Assembly (NCBI RefSeq): GCF_015277855.1
Contig: NZ_CP063812.1
Location: 1,798,001-1,862,000, forward strand
Source of the DNA: Microbacterium cremeum
GTDB lineage: Bacteria > Actinomycetota > Actinomycetes > Actinomycetales > Microbacteriaceae
DNA: 64,000 nt
Direction: 5' to 3'
Shown: positions 10,191 to 19,353 of the stretch, in pieces
Layout of the letters: the number at the start of each line of letters is the position of its first letter
How positions within the stretch are numbered: the stretch's first letter is position 1
Program-made: the position numbers and the translations under genes
Notes under the pieces: generated by a model
The model's database searches: none
Told to the model about the DNA's origin: nothing
The model's input: the letters and a program-made list of their open reading frames with translations, nothing else

Positions 10191-11513
10191 ATGACTTCCA
10201 CCACCAGCAGGGCGCGGCGCGCAGGGATCGCCGCGTTCGTGGGGACCACCATCGAGTGGTACGACTTCTACATCTATGCGACCGCCGCGGCGCTCGTGTT
10301 CGGACCCTTGTTCTTCCCGAGCGGCGACCCCTTGGCCGAGACCGCCGCGGCGTTCGCGACGTTCGCGGTCGCGTTCCTGGTCCGCCCGCTCGGCGGCATC
10401 ATCTTCGGCCACATCGGCGACAAGCTCGGGCGTCGCGTGTCGCTCGTGATCACGCTGCTGCTGATGGGCATCGCGACCGTGCTCGTCGGATGCCTTCCCA
10501 CCTACGAGACGATCGGGATCGTCGCCCCGATCCTGCTGATCCTCCTGCGGGCGCTCCAGGGCCTCGCGGTGGGAGGCGAGTGGGGTGGGGCGGTGCTGAT
10601 GAGCGTCGAGCACGCCCCGGCCGGCAAGAAGACGTTCTACGGCGGCTTCACGCAGCTGGGCAACCCGGCCGGCGCGCTGCTGGCCTCGGGCGTCTTCGCG
10701 ATCATGTCGCGCTTCGGCGAGGACTTCATCCTGAACGGCGGGTGGCGCATCCCGTTCCTCCTGTCGGTCGTGCTCATCGCCGTCGGCTTCTGGGTGCGTT
10801 ACCGGGTCGAGGAGTCGCCGGTCTTCGAGCAGAAGGTCGAGGGCCGCAAGCAGACCATGCCCCTCGCGTTCGCGCTGCGCGTCAACTGGAAGCCGATCCT
10901 GCTGGGCATCGGCCTGCTGCCGATCTCGACCGGCGGCTACTACCTCGCCACCACGTTCGCGACCTCCTACGCGACCGGCGAGCCCATCAGCATGAGCGCG
11001 CAGGTCATCCTCGACGCCATGACGATCGCCTCGTTCATCGAGTTCGTCGTGACCCTGCCGGTCGCGTGGCTCGGCGACAAGTGGGGCCGCAAGAACATCA
11101 TGTACATCGGACTGGTGACCTCGGTGCTCACGTTCGTGCCGTTCATGCTGGTGCTGCCGGGCAAGGTGGAGCCTGTCATCTTCCTGATGGCGTCGCTCGT
11201 GCGCATCGCGATGAGCGCCACATACGCGCCGATCGCCGCGATCCTCGCGCAGATGTTCCGTCCGCAGGCCCGCTACACGTCGATCGCGCTGTCGTATGGC
11301 GTCGGCGCCGCGATCTGGGCCGGGTTCTCGCCCTGGTTCGCCACGATGCTGATCGCCTGGACCGGCAGCATCTGGTCGGTGCTCGGGATGTTCGTCGGCA
11401 TGGCCGCGCTCTCCGGCCTCTGCACGTGGCTCGCGCCGCAGCACTCTGACGAGGCGCCCGTGACGGACTCGTTCACGCCGCGCACCGACACCACGACGGC
11501 CCGCACCATCTGA
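10191..11513 (+). CDS. MFS transporter, metabolite:H+ symporter (MHS) type
   Basis: 440-residue permease of the MHS group (relatives of ShiA, ProP and citrate/ketoglutarate carriers), with about 12 membrane spans. Signatures are AAFVGTTIEWYDFYIYATAAALVF at the N-terminus, the loop GHIGDKLGRR between spans 2 and 3, and GEWGGAVLM in span 4-5. The ATG at 10191 follows AAAGGAGCGGTC, a strong ribosome site; the in-frame ATG at 10098 has none. As the first gene before an amidohydrolase, a ThDP enzyme and a ureohydrolase it probably imports their substrate. The exact substrate cannot be read from sequence. Confidence 0.9.
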   Translation: MTSTTSRARRAGIAAFVGTTIEWYDFYIYATAAALVFGPLFFPSGDPLAETAAAFATFAVAFLVRPLGGIIFGHIGDKLGRRVSLVITLLLMGIATVLVGCLPTYETIGIVAPILLILLRALQGLAVGGEWGGAVLMSVEHAPAGKKTFYGGFTQLGNPAGALLASGVFAIMSRFGEDFILNGGWRIPFLLSVVLIAVGFWVRYRVEESPVFEQKVEGRKQTMPLAFALRVNWKPILLGIGLLPISTGGYYLATTFATSYATGEPISMSAQVILDAMTIASFIEFVVTLPVAWLGDKWGRKNIMYIGLVTSVLTFVPFMLVLPGKVEPVIFLMASLVRIAMSATYAPIAAILAQMFRPQARYTSIALSYGVGAAIWAGFSPWFATMLIAWTGSIWSVLGMFVGMAALSGLCTWLAPQHSDEAPVTDSFTPRTDTTTARTI

Positions 11514-11518
11514 CTCGC

Positions 11519-11559
11519 CCCGGGCCGGACGGTTGCACCGCGCGCCCGCCCGGCCCGGG
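11519..11559. repeat. Intercistronic 10-bp inverted repeat
   Basis: CCCGGGCCGG (11519-11528) pairs perfectly with CCGGCCCGGG (11550-11559) around 21 nt, between the transporter and the amidohydrolase. It could attenuate or stabilise the downstream message, or end part of the transcripts. It has no U-tract. Confidence 0.5.
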
Positions 11560-11583
11560 CTCCACTGCACCTGTGAGGACAGC

Positions 11584-13275
11584 ATGAGAAAGCTCGCCCC
11601 GTTCGACCGCCCCGCGCAGCAGACCCCGCGTCTGGTGACGGCCGGCGCGATCCACACCGTCGACGCCGAGGGCAGCACCGCCGCCGCGATGCTGACCGAC
11701 CGCGGCCGGATCGTCGAGATCGGCACGGCGCAGCAATGCTGGGATGCCGCCGCCGCGCTGCGCCTCGACCCCGAGGTCGTCGACCTCGGTGACGCGGTGA
11801 TCGTGCCCGGGTTCGTCGACGCTCACGCGCACCCGCTCATGTACGGTCAGCTCATGACCTGGGTGGACTGCGGGCCCGAGAAGGCAGGCAGCATCCCCGA
11901 GATCGTAGCGCTGCTGAAGACTGCCGCCGCCGACCTGCCCGCGGGCCGGCCGGTGCGCGGGTACGGCTACGAGCATCGCAACCTGGCCGAGCAGCGGCAT
12001 CCGTCCCGGTTCGAGCTCGATGAGGTCGCGAGCGATCGCGAGGTGTACCTGATGAACGCGTCGGGTCACGGCGGCGTCGTGAATTCGTACACGTTCGAGC
12101 TCAACGGCGTCGACCGCGACACCCCCGACCCCGAGGGCGGCACGATCTTCCGCGATGCGGGCGGCGAGCTCACCGGCGAGATCTCGGACGCCGCGTGCAA
12201 CATGCTGACCGGTGTTCACGGTGTGAAGATCGGCCACCACGGCCCGAACTTCCATCTCGCGGACGAGCCGGACGAGCACTTGCGGCAGCTGGATGTCGCG
12301 ACCCGGCGCTTCCTCGAAGGGGGAGTGACGACGATCGGCGATGCGCAGGTGTCGCGGCGCGAGTTCGACATGTACCTGCGGCTCGCCGAGGCCGGCCGCC
12401 TGGAGCTGCGAGTGTCGATGTACCTGCTGTCGCACCTGCTCGACGAGGCGCTCGAGATGGGACTCGTCGGCCAGTTCGGCAACGCGCACCTGAGCTTCGC
12501 CGGCATCAAGCTGTACGCCGACGGCACGCTCGGCGGCTGGACCGCCTACTTCCCCGACGGCTACGTCGGCGACCCGTGCCGCACCGGTCAGCTGTACCAC
12601 GAGCCTGCGGAATACGCCGAACTGATCCGTAAGGCGCATGCCGCGGGCCTGCAGACGGCGACGCACGCTCAGTCACCGACGGCGATCGAGATGGTCGTGT
12701 CGGCGATCGAGAGGGCGCTCGCCGAGCGGCCCGACGACGACGCGCGGCACCGCATCGAGCACTGCGGGCTGCCGACGCCCGAGCAGATCCGGCGCATGGC
12801 GGCAGCCGGCATCCGCCCTGTCAACCAGACCCAGCACTACTTCAACTGGGGTGAGGGCGTCGAGCAGGCGATCGGCACGCCGGGCGAGCGGTTCAACCCG
12901 CTCGGCGAGTTCGTGGCCGAGGGGGTGCCGATCACGATCTCGTCGGACGCGCCGGTCGCAGAGCCGATCCCGCTCGAGGCGATCCAGACGGCCGTGACCC
13001 GTGAGACCCGACGGGGTCACAAGCTCGGTCCCGACGGCCTGCGGGTGTCGGCGGCGGCGGCGCTGCGCGCGCACACGTACGAAGGCGCCGTGTCGATCGG
13101 CCGCGAGGACGATCTGGGTTCGCTCGAGGCCGGCAAGTACGCCGACTTCGCGGTGCTCGGCGGAGATCCGCTCGCGGTCGACGCGGCCGAGATCTCGCAG
13201 ATCCCCGTGCTCGAGACGTGGGTGGGCGGCGAACGTATCTACGCGTCGGCGCGCGTCGGGGAGCTGGCGACATGA
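11584..13275 (+). CDS. YtcJ-like amidohydrolase (amidohydrolase 3 family)
   Basis: Metal-dependent hydrolase of the amidohydrolase superfamily, 563 residues. The N-terminal metal site is in VPGFVDAHAHPLMYGQ, followed by KLYADGTLGGWTAY, the histidines in ATHAQ and RIEHCG, and the C-terminal metal aspartate in ISSDAPVAEP. The end has the composite beta domain (GREDDLGSLEAGKYADFAVL). Family members hydrolyse amide, formamide or cyclic imide bonds of small molecules. Context (transporter before, ThDP decarboxylase and ureohydrolase after) suggests hydrolysis of a nitrogenous side-chain or an amide of a guanidino compound; this is inference. The ATG at 11584 follows a GAGGA site, and the stop overlaps the next ATG. 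Confidence 0.88.
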   Translation: MRKLAPFDRPAQQTPRLVTAGAIHTVDAEGSTAAAMLTDRGRIVEIGTAQQCWDAAAALRLDPEVVDLGDAVIVPGFVDAHAHPLMYGQLMTWVDCGPEKAGSIPEIVALLKTAAADLPAGRPVRGYGYEHRNLAEQRHPSRFELDEVASDREVYLMNASGHGGVVNSYTFELNGVDRDTPDPEGGTIFRDAGGELTGEISDAACNMLTGVHGVKIGHHGPNFHLADEPDEHLRQLDVATRRFLEGGVTTIGDAQVSRREFDMYLRLAEAGRLELRVSMYLLSHLLDEALEMGLVGQFGNAHLSFAGIKLYADGTLGGWTAYFPDGYVGDPCRTGQLYHEPAEYAELIRKAHAAGLQTATHAQSPTAIEMVVSAIERALAERPDDDARHRIEHCGLPTPEQIRRMAAAGIRPVNQTQHYFNWGEGVEQAIGTPGERFNPLGEFVAEGVPITISSDAPVAEPIPLEAIQTAVTRETRRGHKLGPDGLRVSAAAALRAHTYEGAVSIGREDDLGSLEAGKYADFAVLGGDPLAVDAAEISQIPVLETWVGGERIYASARVGELAT

Positions 13276-14933
13276 GCGCCGACGACACCGCGGCCCCGTA
13301 CTCCGACACCACCGGCCGGGCGGTGCTCGAGACGGTGCGCAACTACGGAGTGACGGCCGTGTTCGGCATCCCTGGCACGCACAATCTGGAGTTGTACCGT
13401 CCCCTTGCCGACCTCGGACTGCGCGCCGTCACCAACCGGCACGAGCAGGGGTCAGGCTACGGCGCCGACGGCTGGGCGCAGCAGACAGGGCTGCCGGGCG
13501 TCGTGATCACGACGTCGGGGCCGGGCCTTCAGAACGCCATGAGCGCGATCGGCACCGCGTTCTGCGAGTCGCGGCCGCTGCTCGTCATCTCGCCGGGCGT
13601 GGCGCTCGGGGCCGAGTTCCGCGACGTCGGCACGCTCCACGAGACGAAGGATGCCACCGCGATGGTCGGCGCGGTCGCGGAGTGGTCGCGGCGAGTGACG
13701 AGCGGGACGGATGCCGTCGATGCGGTCCACGAAGCGTTCGCGCTGTTCCGCACCGGGCGTCCGCGCCCCGTGCACATCGAGATCCCGATGGACGTGCTGG
13801 AGTCGCCGGCCGACGTGCCCGCGGCGGCGCGCGCCGCCCGGCCGGCGCCGGCGCCCGTGCGCGGCGACCCTTCGGCGGTGCGGGAGGCGGTGGCGCTGTT
13901 GAGTGGAGCGGAGCGCCCTGTCATCGTCGCGGGCGGAGGGGCGTCCCGCGCCGGTCGGCCCGTCACCGCACTCGCCGAGCGGCTGGGTGCACCGGTGCTC
14001 ACGGCGCTCAACGGCAAGGCCGCCGTCGACGAGCACCACCCGCTGTCGCTCGGCTCGAACCTGCGTCTCGAGGCCGCACGACGGGTTGCGGAGGATGCCG
14101 ATGTTCTCCTCGTGCTCGGTTCGAAGCTGGGCGAGGCGGAGCTGTGGGCGCCCGCGCTCGAGGCGCGCGGCGCCGTCGTTCGCGTCGACATCTCGGCCGC
14201 TCAGCTGCACAAGAACCTGGACGCGACGGTCGGCATCGTGGGGGACTGCGCCGCCGTGGTCGAGGAGCTGCTCGTCGGGATCGCAGAAGAGCCGCGACCC
14301 GCGCGTGACGTGGCGGAGGAACGGGCCGCGATCGCTGCGGAGACCCGCGCGATCCTGCCCGAGACGGTGGCATTGGCCGAGACGATCGCGGCGGCTCTGC
14401 CACCGGATGCCATCGTGGCGGGCGACTCGTCGCAGATCGTCTACATGGCGCTCGCCAACGTGCTCCGCCAGTCCGCTCCGCACTCGCTGCTGTACACCCC
14501 GACCTACGCGACGCTGGGCTACGGACTGCCCGCCGCCATCGGTGCGCGCATCGCCCAGCCTGCCGAGGGCGGTCGTCCCGTCGTCGCCGTGGTCGGCGAC
14601 GGGGCCTTGATGTTCTGCCTCAACGAACTCGCCACCGCGGTCGAGCAGCGACTCGACCTCACCGTCGTGTGCGTCGACAACGGCGGGTACGCCGAGATCA
14701 AGCAGAACGAGGTGGACCGCGGCATCCGTCCCGTCGGCGTCGATCTCGTTCAGCCCGACTGGGTCGCCCTCGCGAACGCGTTCGGCGCGACCGGCCGGCG
14801 CGCTTCGACGGCCGACGAAGTCGGGTCGGCGCTCGCCGCGGCGATCGACGCCGGTGGCGTGCAGCTCGTCCACATCCCGCAGAGCCACGGCGCAGGGAGC
14901 GCCCAGTCCTCCACCCCGAGAGGTGAGTCATGA
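13272..14933 (+). CDS. Thiamine-diphosphate-dependent decarboxylase, probable 2-ketoarginine decarboxylase (AruI-like)
   Basis: ThDP enzyme of the acetolactate synthase/benzoylformate decarboxylase superfamily, 553 residues. The catalytic glutamate is E58 (NRHEQGSG), and the central domain is FAD/DHAP-like. The cofactor motif [26 protein letters not shown] lies near residues 440-475. The N-terminal block ([38 protein letters not shown]) resembles, from memory, the 5-guanidino-2-oxopentanoate decarboxylase AruI of the arginine transaminase pathway more than true acetolactate synthases. There is no small regulatory subunit nearby. The next gene is a ureohydrolase, which fits removal of urea from the guanidino product. 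It overlaps both neighbours by 4 bp. Confidence 0.8.
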   Translation: MSADDTAAPYSDTTGRAVLETVRNYGVTAVFGIPGTHNLELYRPLADLGLRAVTNRHEQGSGYGADGWAQQTGLPGVVITTSGPGLQNAMSAIGTAFCESRPLLVISPGVALGAEFRDVGTLHETKDATAMVGAVAEWSRRVTSGTDAVDAVHEAFALFRTGRPRPVHIEIPMDVLESPADVPAAARAARPAPAPVRGDPSAVREAVALLSGAERPVIVAGGGASRAGRPVTALAERLGAPVLTALNGKAAVDEHHPLSLGSNLRLEAARRVAEDADVLLVLGSKLGEAELWAPALEARGAVVRVDISAAQLHKNLDATVGIVGDCAAVVEELLVGIAEEPRPARDVAEERAAIAAETRAILPETVALAETIAAALPPDAIVAGDSSQIVYMALANVLRQSAPHSLLYTPTYATLGYGLPAAIGARIAQPAEGGRPVVAVVGDGALMFCLNELATAVEQRLDLTVVCVDNGGYAEIKQNEVDRGIRPVGVDLVQPDWVALANAFGATGRRASTADEVGSALAAAIDAGGVQLVHIPQSHGAGSAQSSTPRGES

Positions 14934-15904
14934 CCGAACACCAGGAGCCCGTGGGTCCCGTCGACGCGTCCGTCTACCCCCGCTATGCCGGCATCGCGAC
15001 CTTCGCACGCCTGCCCCGCATCGAGGAAGTGCCGCGCGCCGACATCGCGATCATCGGCATCCCCTTCGACACGGGCGTCAGCTACCGGCCCGGCGCCCGG
15101 TTCGGCCCGTCCCATGTGCGCGAGTCGTCGCGCCTGCTGCGTCCCTACAACCCCGCGCAGGACGTGTCGCCCTTCGCCGCGGCGCAGGTCGTCGACGCAG
15201 GCGACATCCCGGCGAACCCGTTCCATATCGAGGCTGCCGTCGCCGACATCGAGACCGCGGCGGTCGAGCTGGGATCGCGGGTCGAGCGCATCGTCACCGT
15301 CGGCGGCGACCACACCATCGCCCTGCCGCTGCTGCGCGCCCTGAACAAGAAGCACGGACCGGTCGCGGTGCTTCACTTCGACGCGCACCTCGACACGTGG
15401 GACACCTACTTCGGCGCCCCTATCACGCACGGCACGCCGTTCCGCCGTGCCAGCGAAGAGGGGCTCATCGACCTCAGGGCGAGCTGCCACGTCGGCACGC
15501 GCGGCCCGTTGTACTCGAAGCAGGACCTCGACGACGACGAGCTGCTCGGGTTCTCGATCGTGTCGAGCGTCGACATCGAGGAACGCGGCATCGAGGCGGC
15601 GATCGAGCGTGTGCGCCGCCGGGTGGGCGACAAGCCGCTGTACATCTCGATCGACATCGACGTGCTCGACCCTGCTCACGCCCCGGGAACCGGAACACCC
15701 GAGGCTGGCGGCATGACGAGCCGCGAACTGCTCCGGATGCTGCGTGCCCTGAGCGATCTCGACGTCGTGGGCGCCGACGTGGTCGAGGTGTCGCCCGCGT
15801 ACGACCACGCGCAGCTGACCGGCATCGCCGCGAGCCACGTCGTCTACGAGCTCGTGACGCTGATGGCAGCCCGGATCGGAGCAGGCAGGGCCGCCGGCGC
15901 GTAG
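14930..15904 (+). CDS. Ureohydrolase: agmatinase or 4-guanidinobutyrase
   Basis: Dimanganese enzyme releasing urea from a guanidino compound, 324 residues. The metal-ligand motifs are complete: [18 protein letters not shown] and [22 protein letters not shown]. Near the N-terminus, [25 protein letters not shown] is typical of agmatinases and guanidinobutyrases rather than arginases. [15 protein letters not shown] also occurs in guanidinobutyrase relatives. Since the preceding gene may decarboxylate 2-ketoarginine, 4-guanidinobutyrate is as likely a substrate as agmatine. Its ATG overlaps the preceding stop. Downstream lie a 12-bp palindrome (15929-15940) and a run of eight C before the next gene. 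Confidence 0.88.
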   Translation: MTEHQEPVGPVDASVYPRYAGIATFARLPRIEEVPRADIAIIGIPFDTGVSYRPGARFGPSHVRESSRLLRPYNPAQDVSPFAAAQVVDAGDIPANPFHIEAAVADIETAAVELGSRVERIVTVGGDHTIALPLLRALNKKHGPVAVLHFDAHLDTWDTYFGAPITHGTPFRRASEEGLIDLRASCHVGTRGPLYSKQDLDDDELLGFSIVSSVDIEERGIEAAIERVRRRVGDKPLYISIDIDVLDPAHAPGTGTPEAGGMTSRELLRMLRALSDLDVVGADVVEVSPAYDHAQLTGIAASHVVYELVTLMAARIGAGRAAGA

Positions 15905-15995
15905 GGTCGGCGCGCTCCCTCCCGGTCTGCAGCGCGCTGCCCGCACCGCACCCCCCCCATTGCGTCGACGGGATGGCGTGAGACAGGGTGAACGC

Positions 15996-16472
15996 ATGAC
16001 AGCCGTGACCCCGTTCCTCTGGTTCGACGACGCGGCAGAAGAAGCCGTCGCGTTCTACACAGAGCTCATCCCCGACTCTCAGATCGTGTCGCTGCGGCGG
16101 TACCCCGACGAGGTGCCCGGAATGGGCGGCAAGGTGATGCACGTGCACTTCCGCCTCGGCGGGCGCGACTTCCTCGCCATGGACGCGGGTCCGCAGTTCC
16201 CGTTCACCGAGGCTGTCTCGCTGTACGTCTCGTGCGCCGACCAGGCCGAGGTCGACAGATACTGGGACGCGCTGACCTCGGACGGCGGCCAAGAGCAGCC
16301 ATGCGGCTGGCTGAAGGACCGCTGGGGCCTGTCGTGGCAGATCATCCCCGACCGTCTCATGGAGCTCATCCGCCACCCCGACCCCGACGTGGCGCACCGT
16401 TCGGTGCAGGCGATGCTGAAGATGCGCCGCATCGACATCGCGGCGCTCGAGGCGGCCGCGGCGGGCGGATGA
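15996..16472 (+). CDS. VOC-family (PhnB-like) protein
   Basis: 158-residue member of the vicinal oxygen chelate fold, of the kind often named PhnB or 3-demethylubiquinone methyltransferase-like. It begins TPFLWFDDAAEEAVAFYTELIPDS, has HVHFRLGGRDFLAMDAGP and ends ...WGLSWQIIPDRLMELI followed by AVQAMLKMRRIDIAALE-type residues. Family members include resistance and isomerase enzymes, but most are uncharacterised. The ATG at 15996 is preferred over one at 15960. Its stop overlaps the next ATG. Confidence 0.88.
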   Translation: MTAVTPFLWFDDAAEEAVAFYTELIPDSQIVSLRRYPDEVPGMGGKVMHVHFRLGGRDFLAMDAGPQFPFTEAVSLYVSCADQAEVDRYWDALTSDGGQEQPCGWLKDRWGLSWQIIPDRLMELIRHPDPDVAHRSVQAMLKMRRIDIAALEAAAAGG

Positions 16473-17626
16473 CGCGGCACGGAGCGCGTGGCGTGGCCGT
16501 GGCGGCGTGCCTGGTGGCGGCGCTGCTCGCGGCATCCGCGTGCGGTCCGTCCTCGCCCGGTCCGGTGCCCTCGGCCGCCGATCCGAGCCTCGAGCCCGGA
16601 TCTGCCGCGCCGACGACGTCCCCCGACGCCGACGGTTGGTGGCGCGCAGGAGAAGTCGCGACGCTGGCGACGGGACTCGCCGCTCCGTGGTCGGTCGTGC
16701 CGCTCGAGGGCGGGGGAGCGCTCATCTCGCAGCGGGATGACGGCCTCATCCGCGAACTCGGCCCGGACGGGGCGCTCCGTGATGTCGGCGTGGTGGACGG
16801 CGTGGTGTCCGGGGGTGAGTCGGGGCTCCATGGGCTCGCGTTGCACGCGGACGGCGACGACACGCTGCTGTACGCGTACTTCGGCGCGGAGGCCGATAAC
16901 CGGGTGGTGCGGATGCCGCTGCTCGGCGCGCCCGGCTCGTTCGAGCTGGGCGCCGCCGAGGTCGTGCTCGACGGCATCCCGCGTGCGAGCACGCACGATG
17001 GCGGGCGTCTCGCGTTCGGCCCCGACGGCTATCTCTACGTGACGACGGGCGACGCCCAGCAGCGTGACGCCGCGCAGGACCTCGGTGCGCTCGGCGGCAA
17101 GATCCTCCGGGTGACGCCGACCGGTGAGCCCGCGCCCGGGAATCCGTGGGACAACGCGGTGTGGTCGATGGGACACCGGAATGTGCAGGGCATCGCGTGG
17201 ACCTCGGACGGACGCATGTGGGCGAGTGAGTTCGGGCAGAACGCGTGGGACGAGCTGAACCTCATCGAACCCGGCTCGAACTACGGGTGGCCAGCCGTCG
17301 AAGGCGTGGGCGGGGCGGACGGGTACGTCGACCCCGTCGTGGCGTGGACGACCGACGAGGCGAGCCCGAGCGGCATCGCCGCGCGCGGCGGCACGGTCTT
17401 CCTGGCCGGGCTCCGCGGCGAGCGGCTGTGGGCGGTGGACACACGTGACGGCGCGCTCGCGGGGGAGCCGGTGGCGGCGCTCACCGGCGAGCAGGGGCGG
17501 CTGAGGGATGTCGTGGCGGCGGGTGACGGCTCGCTCTGGGTGCTCACCAGCAACACCGACGGGCGCGGGAGTCCCCGTCCGGAGGACGATCTGCTGCTGC
17601 GAGTGGCGGTCGTGTCCGCCGGCTGA
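16469..17626 (+). CDS. PQQ-type glucose/sorbosone dehydrogenase-like lipoprotein
   Basis: Secreted beta-propeller protein of the soluble aldose sugar dehydrogenase family, 385 residues. The N-terminus has a lipoprotein signal (hydrophobic VAVAACLVAALLAAS, then the lipobox cysteine in SAC, about residue 24), so it is anchored outside the membrane. The propeller signatures are GLAAPWSVVPL, GESGLHGLALH, DGGRLAFGPDGYLYVTTGD, GHRNVQGIAW and NYGWPAVEG. Family enzymes oxidise sugars with PQQ, but many actinobacteria carry homologues without making PQQ, so the cofactor is uncertain. It is translationally coupled to the VOC gene. Confidence 0.88.
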   Translation: MTRHGARGVAVAACLVAALLAASACGPSSPGPVPSAADPSLEPGSAAPTTSPDADGWWRAGEVATLATGLAAPWSVVPLEGGGALISQRDDGLIRELGPDGALRDVGVVDGVVSGGESGLHGLALHADGDDTLLYAYFGAEADNRVVRMPLLGAPGSFELGAAEVVLDGIPRASTHDGGRLAFGPDGYLYVTTGDAQQRDAAQDLGALGGKILRVTPTGEPAPGNPWDNAVWSMGHRNVQGIAWTSDGRMWASEFGQNAWDELNLIEPGSNYGWPAVEGVGGADGYVDPVVAWTTDEASPSGIAARGGTVFLAGLRGERLWAVDTRDGALAGEPVAALTGEQGRLRDVVAAGDGSLWVLTSNTDGRGSPRPEDDLLLRVAVVSAG

Positions 17627-17629
17627 CGC

Positions 17630-17635
17630 TACGGT
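17630..17635 (+). promoter_or_regulatory. Leaderless-type -10 box of the AidB-like gene
   Basis: TACGGT ends 7 nt before the ATG at 17643. Confidence 0.5.
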
Positions 17636-17642
17636 GAGACCC

Positions 17643-19322
17643 ATGACGGCATTCGCACGCGGTCAGCGCGTCATCGGCGCCGCGACGCACTACGTCGAGA
17701 ACCAGCCGCCGTGGCGGGTCGACGTCGACGAATACTCGGGCAACGCCGTGTTGCGGTCGGCGGTGGATTCGTTCGGCGCGCCGTGGGCGGACGACGACCT
17801 TCGTGAGGCGGGGCGCCTCGTCGGGTCGGCGTCGTTCCAGCGCGACGCGCACCTCGCGAACACGCACACCCCGGTCGCGCACGCGCACGATCGCTGGGGC
17901 TTCCGCCTCGACGAGGTCGAGTACGACCCGTCGTACCACCGCGTGATCGGCGAGGCGATCGCGCGTGGCGCGCACACCTCGGCGTGGGCGGACCCGCGAG
18001 CAGGTGCACAGACGGCCCGCGCCGCCATGTTCATGCTGTTCGCCCAGGTCGAGCCTGGCCACGCGTGCCCGATCTCGATGACGCACGCGGCGGTCGCCTC
18101 GATCGAGGGGTCGCCGTGGGTCGCCGACGAGTGGCTGCCCCGCCTCTACTCGCGCGACTACGATCCGCGGCTCCTGCCGGGCGAAGACAAGCGCAGCGCG
18201 CTCGTGGGCATGGCGATGACCGAGAAGCAGGGCGGTTCGGATGTGCGTGCCGGGACCACGGTCGGCGAGTCGATGGGCGGCCATGCGTACCAGCTCACCG
18301 GGCACAAGTGGTTCTGCTCGGCCCCGATGTCGGACGCGTTCCTCGTGCTCGCCCGCACTCGGCGCGGGGCGGGCGACGAGGGCCTGTCGTGTCTGTTCGT
18401 GCCGCGCGTGCTGCCGCACGGCGTGCGCAACGTGTTCCGCATCCAGCGGCTGAAGGACAAGCTCGGGAACCGGTCGAACGCGTCGGCCGAGGTCGAATTC
18501 GACGGCACGGTCGGCTTCGTGCTCGGAGAACCCGGACGCGGCGTGCGCACGATCATCGAGATGGTGCAGCGCACCCGCCTGGACTGCGTGCTCGGCACGG
18601 CCGCGGGCATGCGGCAGTCCGTGGCGGAGGCGCTGTGGCATGCGCGGGGTCGCCAGGCCTTCGGTGCGCTGCTCGTCGATCAGCCGGCGATGACCGCGGT
18701 GCTGGCGGATCTCGCACTCGAGTACGAGGCGGCGATGCTCACTGGGCTGCGGCTCGCCGAGCTGTTCGACTCCGGCGCGTCCGATCGGGACGTCGCGCTG
18801 CGCCGGCTCGCGACGCCGGTGTCGAAGTACTGGGTGTGCAAGCGCGGCCCGCACCACGCGTACGAGGCGATGGAGTGCCTCGGCGGCAACGGGTACACCG
18901 AATCGTTCCCGTTGGCGCGGCGGTACCGCGAGCAGCCCGTCATGGCGATCTGGGAGGGCTCGGGAAACGTCATCGCGCTCGACGTGCTGCGCGCCCTGAC
19001 CCGCGACGCGTCGTCCGGCGAAGCGTTCGCCGACGAACTGAGCGCCACGCGCGGCGCCTCGGCCCTGCTCGACGCCCACGTCGAGAGGACCCTCGGCCTC
19101 GTGAGACGGCTCGCCGGCGCCGACCCCGCCGAGGCGCAGCCCGAGGCACGTCGGCTCAGCGAGAACCTCGCACTCGCGTTCCAGGCCTCCCTCATGCTCC
19201 GCCATGCGCCGGCGCGCGCCGCCGAGGCGTTCGTCGCGGCCCGGCTGGGGGACGATCGCGGTGCGCAGTACGGCGTGCTCCCGACGGGGACGGATGCCGC
19301 GGCCATCGTCGCGCGCCACTGA
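17643..19322 (+). CDS. AidB-like acyl-CoA dehydrogenase-family flavoprotein
   Basis: 559-residue member of the acyl-CoA dehydrogenase superfamily in the AidB branch. The N-terminal THYVENQPP motif and the long N-terminal region before the usual core are AidB features. FAD and core motifs include GMAMTEKQGGSDVRAGTT, LTGHKWFCSAPMSDAFLVLA and the C-terminal YEAMECLGGNGYTESFPLARRYREQPVMAIWEGSGNV. E. coli AidB binds DNA and protects it during the adaptive response to alkylation. The substrate role of actinobacterial homologues is not settled. It has its own leaderless-type promoter. Two possible DNA-damage genes lie 2-3 kb downstream. Confidence 0.88.
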   Translation: MTAFARGQRVIGAATHYVENQPPWRVDVDEYSGNAVLRSAVDSFGAPWADDDLREAGRLVGSASFQRDAHLANTHTPVAHAHDRWGFRLDEVEYDPSYHRVIGEAIARGAHTSAWADPRAGAQTARAAMFMLFAQVEPGHACPISMTHAAVASIEGSPWVADEWLPRLYSRDYDPRLLPGEDKRSALVGMAMTEKQGGSDVRAGTTVGESMGGHAYQLTGHKWFCSAPMSDAFLVLARTRRGAGDEGLSCLFVPRVLPHGVRNVFRIQRLKDKLGNRSNASAEVEFDGTVGFVLGEPGRGVRTIIEMVQRTRLDCVLGTAAGMRQSVAEALWHARGRQAFGALLVDQPAMTAVLADLALEYEAAMLTGLRLAELFDSGASDRDVALRRLATPVSKYWVCKRGPHHAYEAMECLGGNGYTESFPLARRYREQPVMAIWEGSGNVIALDVLRALTRDASSGEAFADELSATRGASALLDAHVERTLGLVRRLAGADPAEAQPEARRLSENLALAFQASLMLRHAPARAAEAFVAARLGDDRGAQYGVLPTGTDAAAIVARH

Positions 19323-19347
19323 CGCGGCGACGCGGCGCACGTAGGCT
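19319..19347 (+). promoter_or_regulatory. Promoter of the GH3 gene, leaderless type
   Basis: CTGACG (19319-19324), a 17-bp spacer and TAGGCT (19342-19347), then 6 nt to the GTG start at 19354. One of the clearest examples of this promoter style in the window. Confidence 0.65.
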
Positions 19348-19353
19348 GACGGG

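Noticed and set aside
9972..11726. Upstream extension of the Lrp regulator frame to 893 codons
   Set aside because: The extension is antisense to the MHS transporter and is low-complexity Arg/Asp-rich. Homology to Lrp begins at the ATG at 9971.
13272..14933. Acetolactate synthase (ilvB) assignment for the ThDP enzyme
   Set aside because: No small subunit gene follows, the neighbours are a ureohydrolase and an amidohydrolase, and the N-terminal motifs fit the AruI-like branch better.
15905..15995. Palindrome GCAGCGCGCTGC and C-run as a terminator
   Set aside because: The 12-bp palindrome has no loop and no U-tract. It may be structural, but I cannot support a function.
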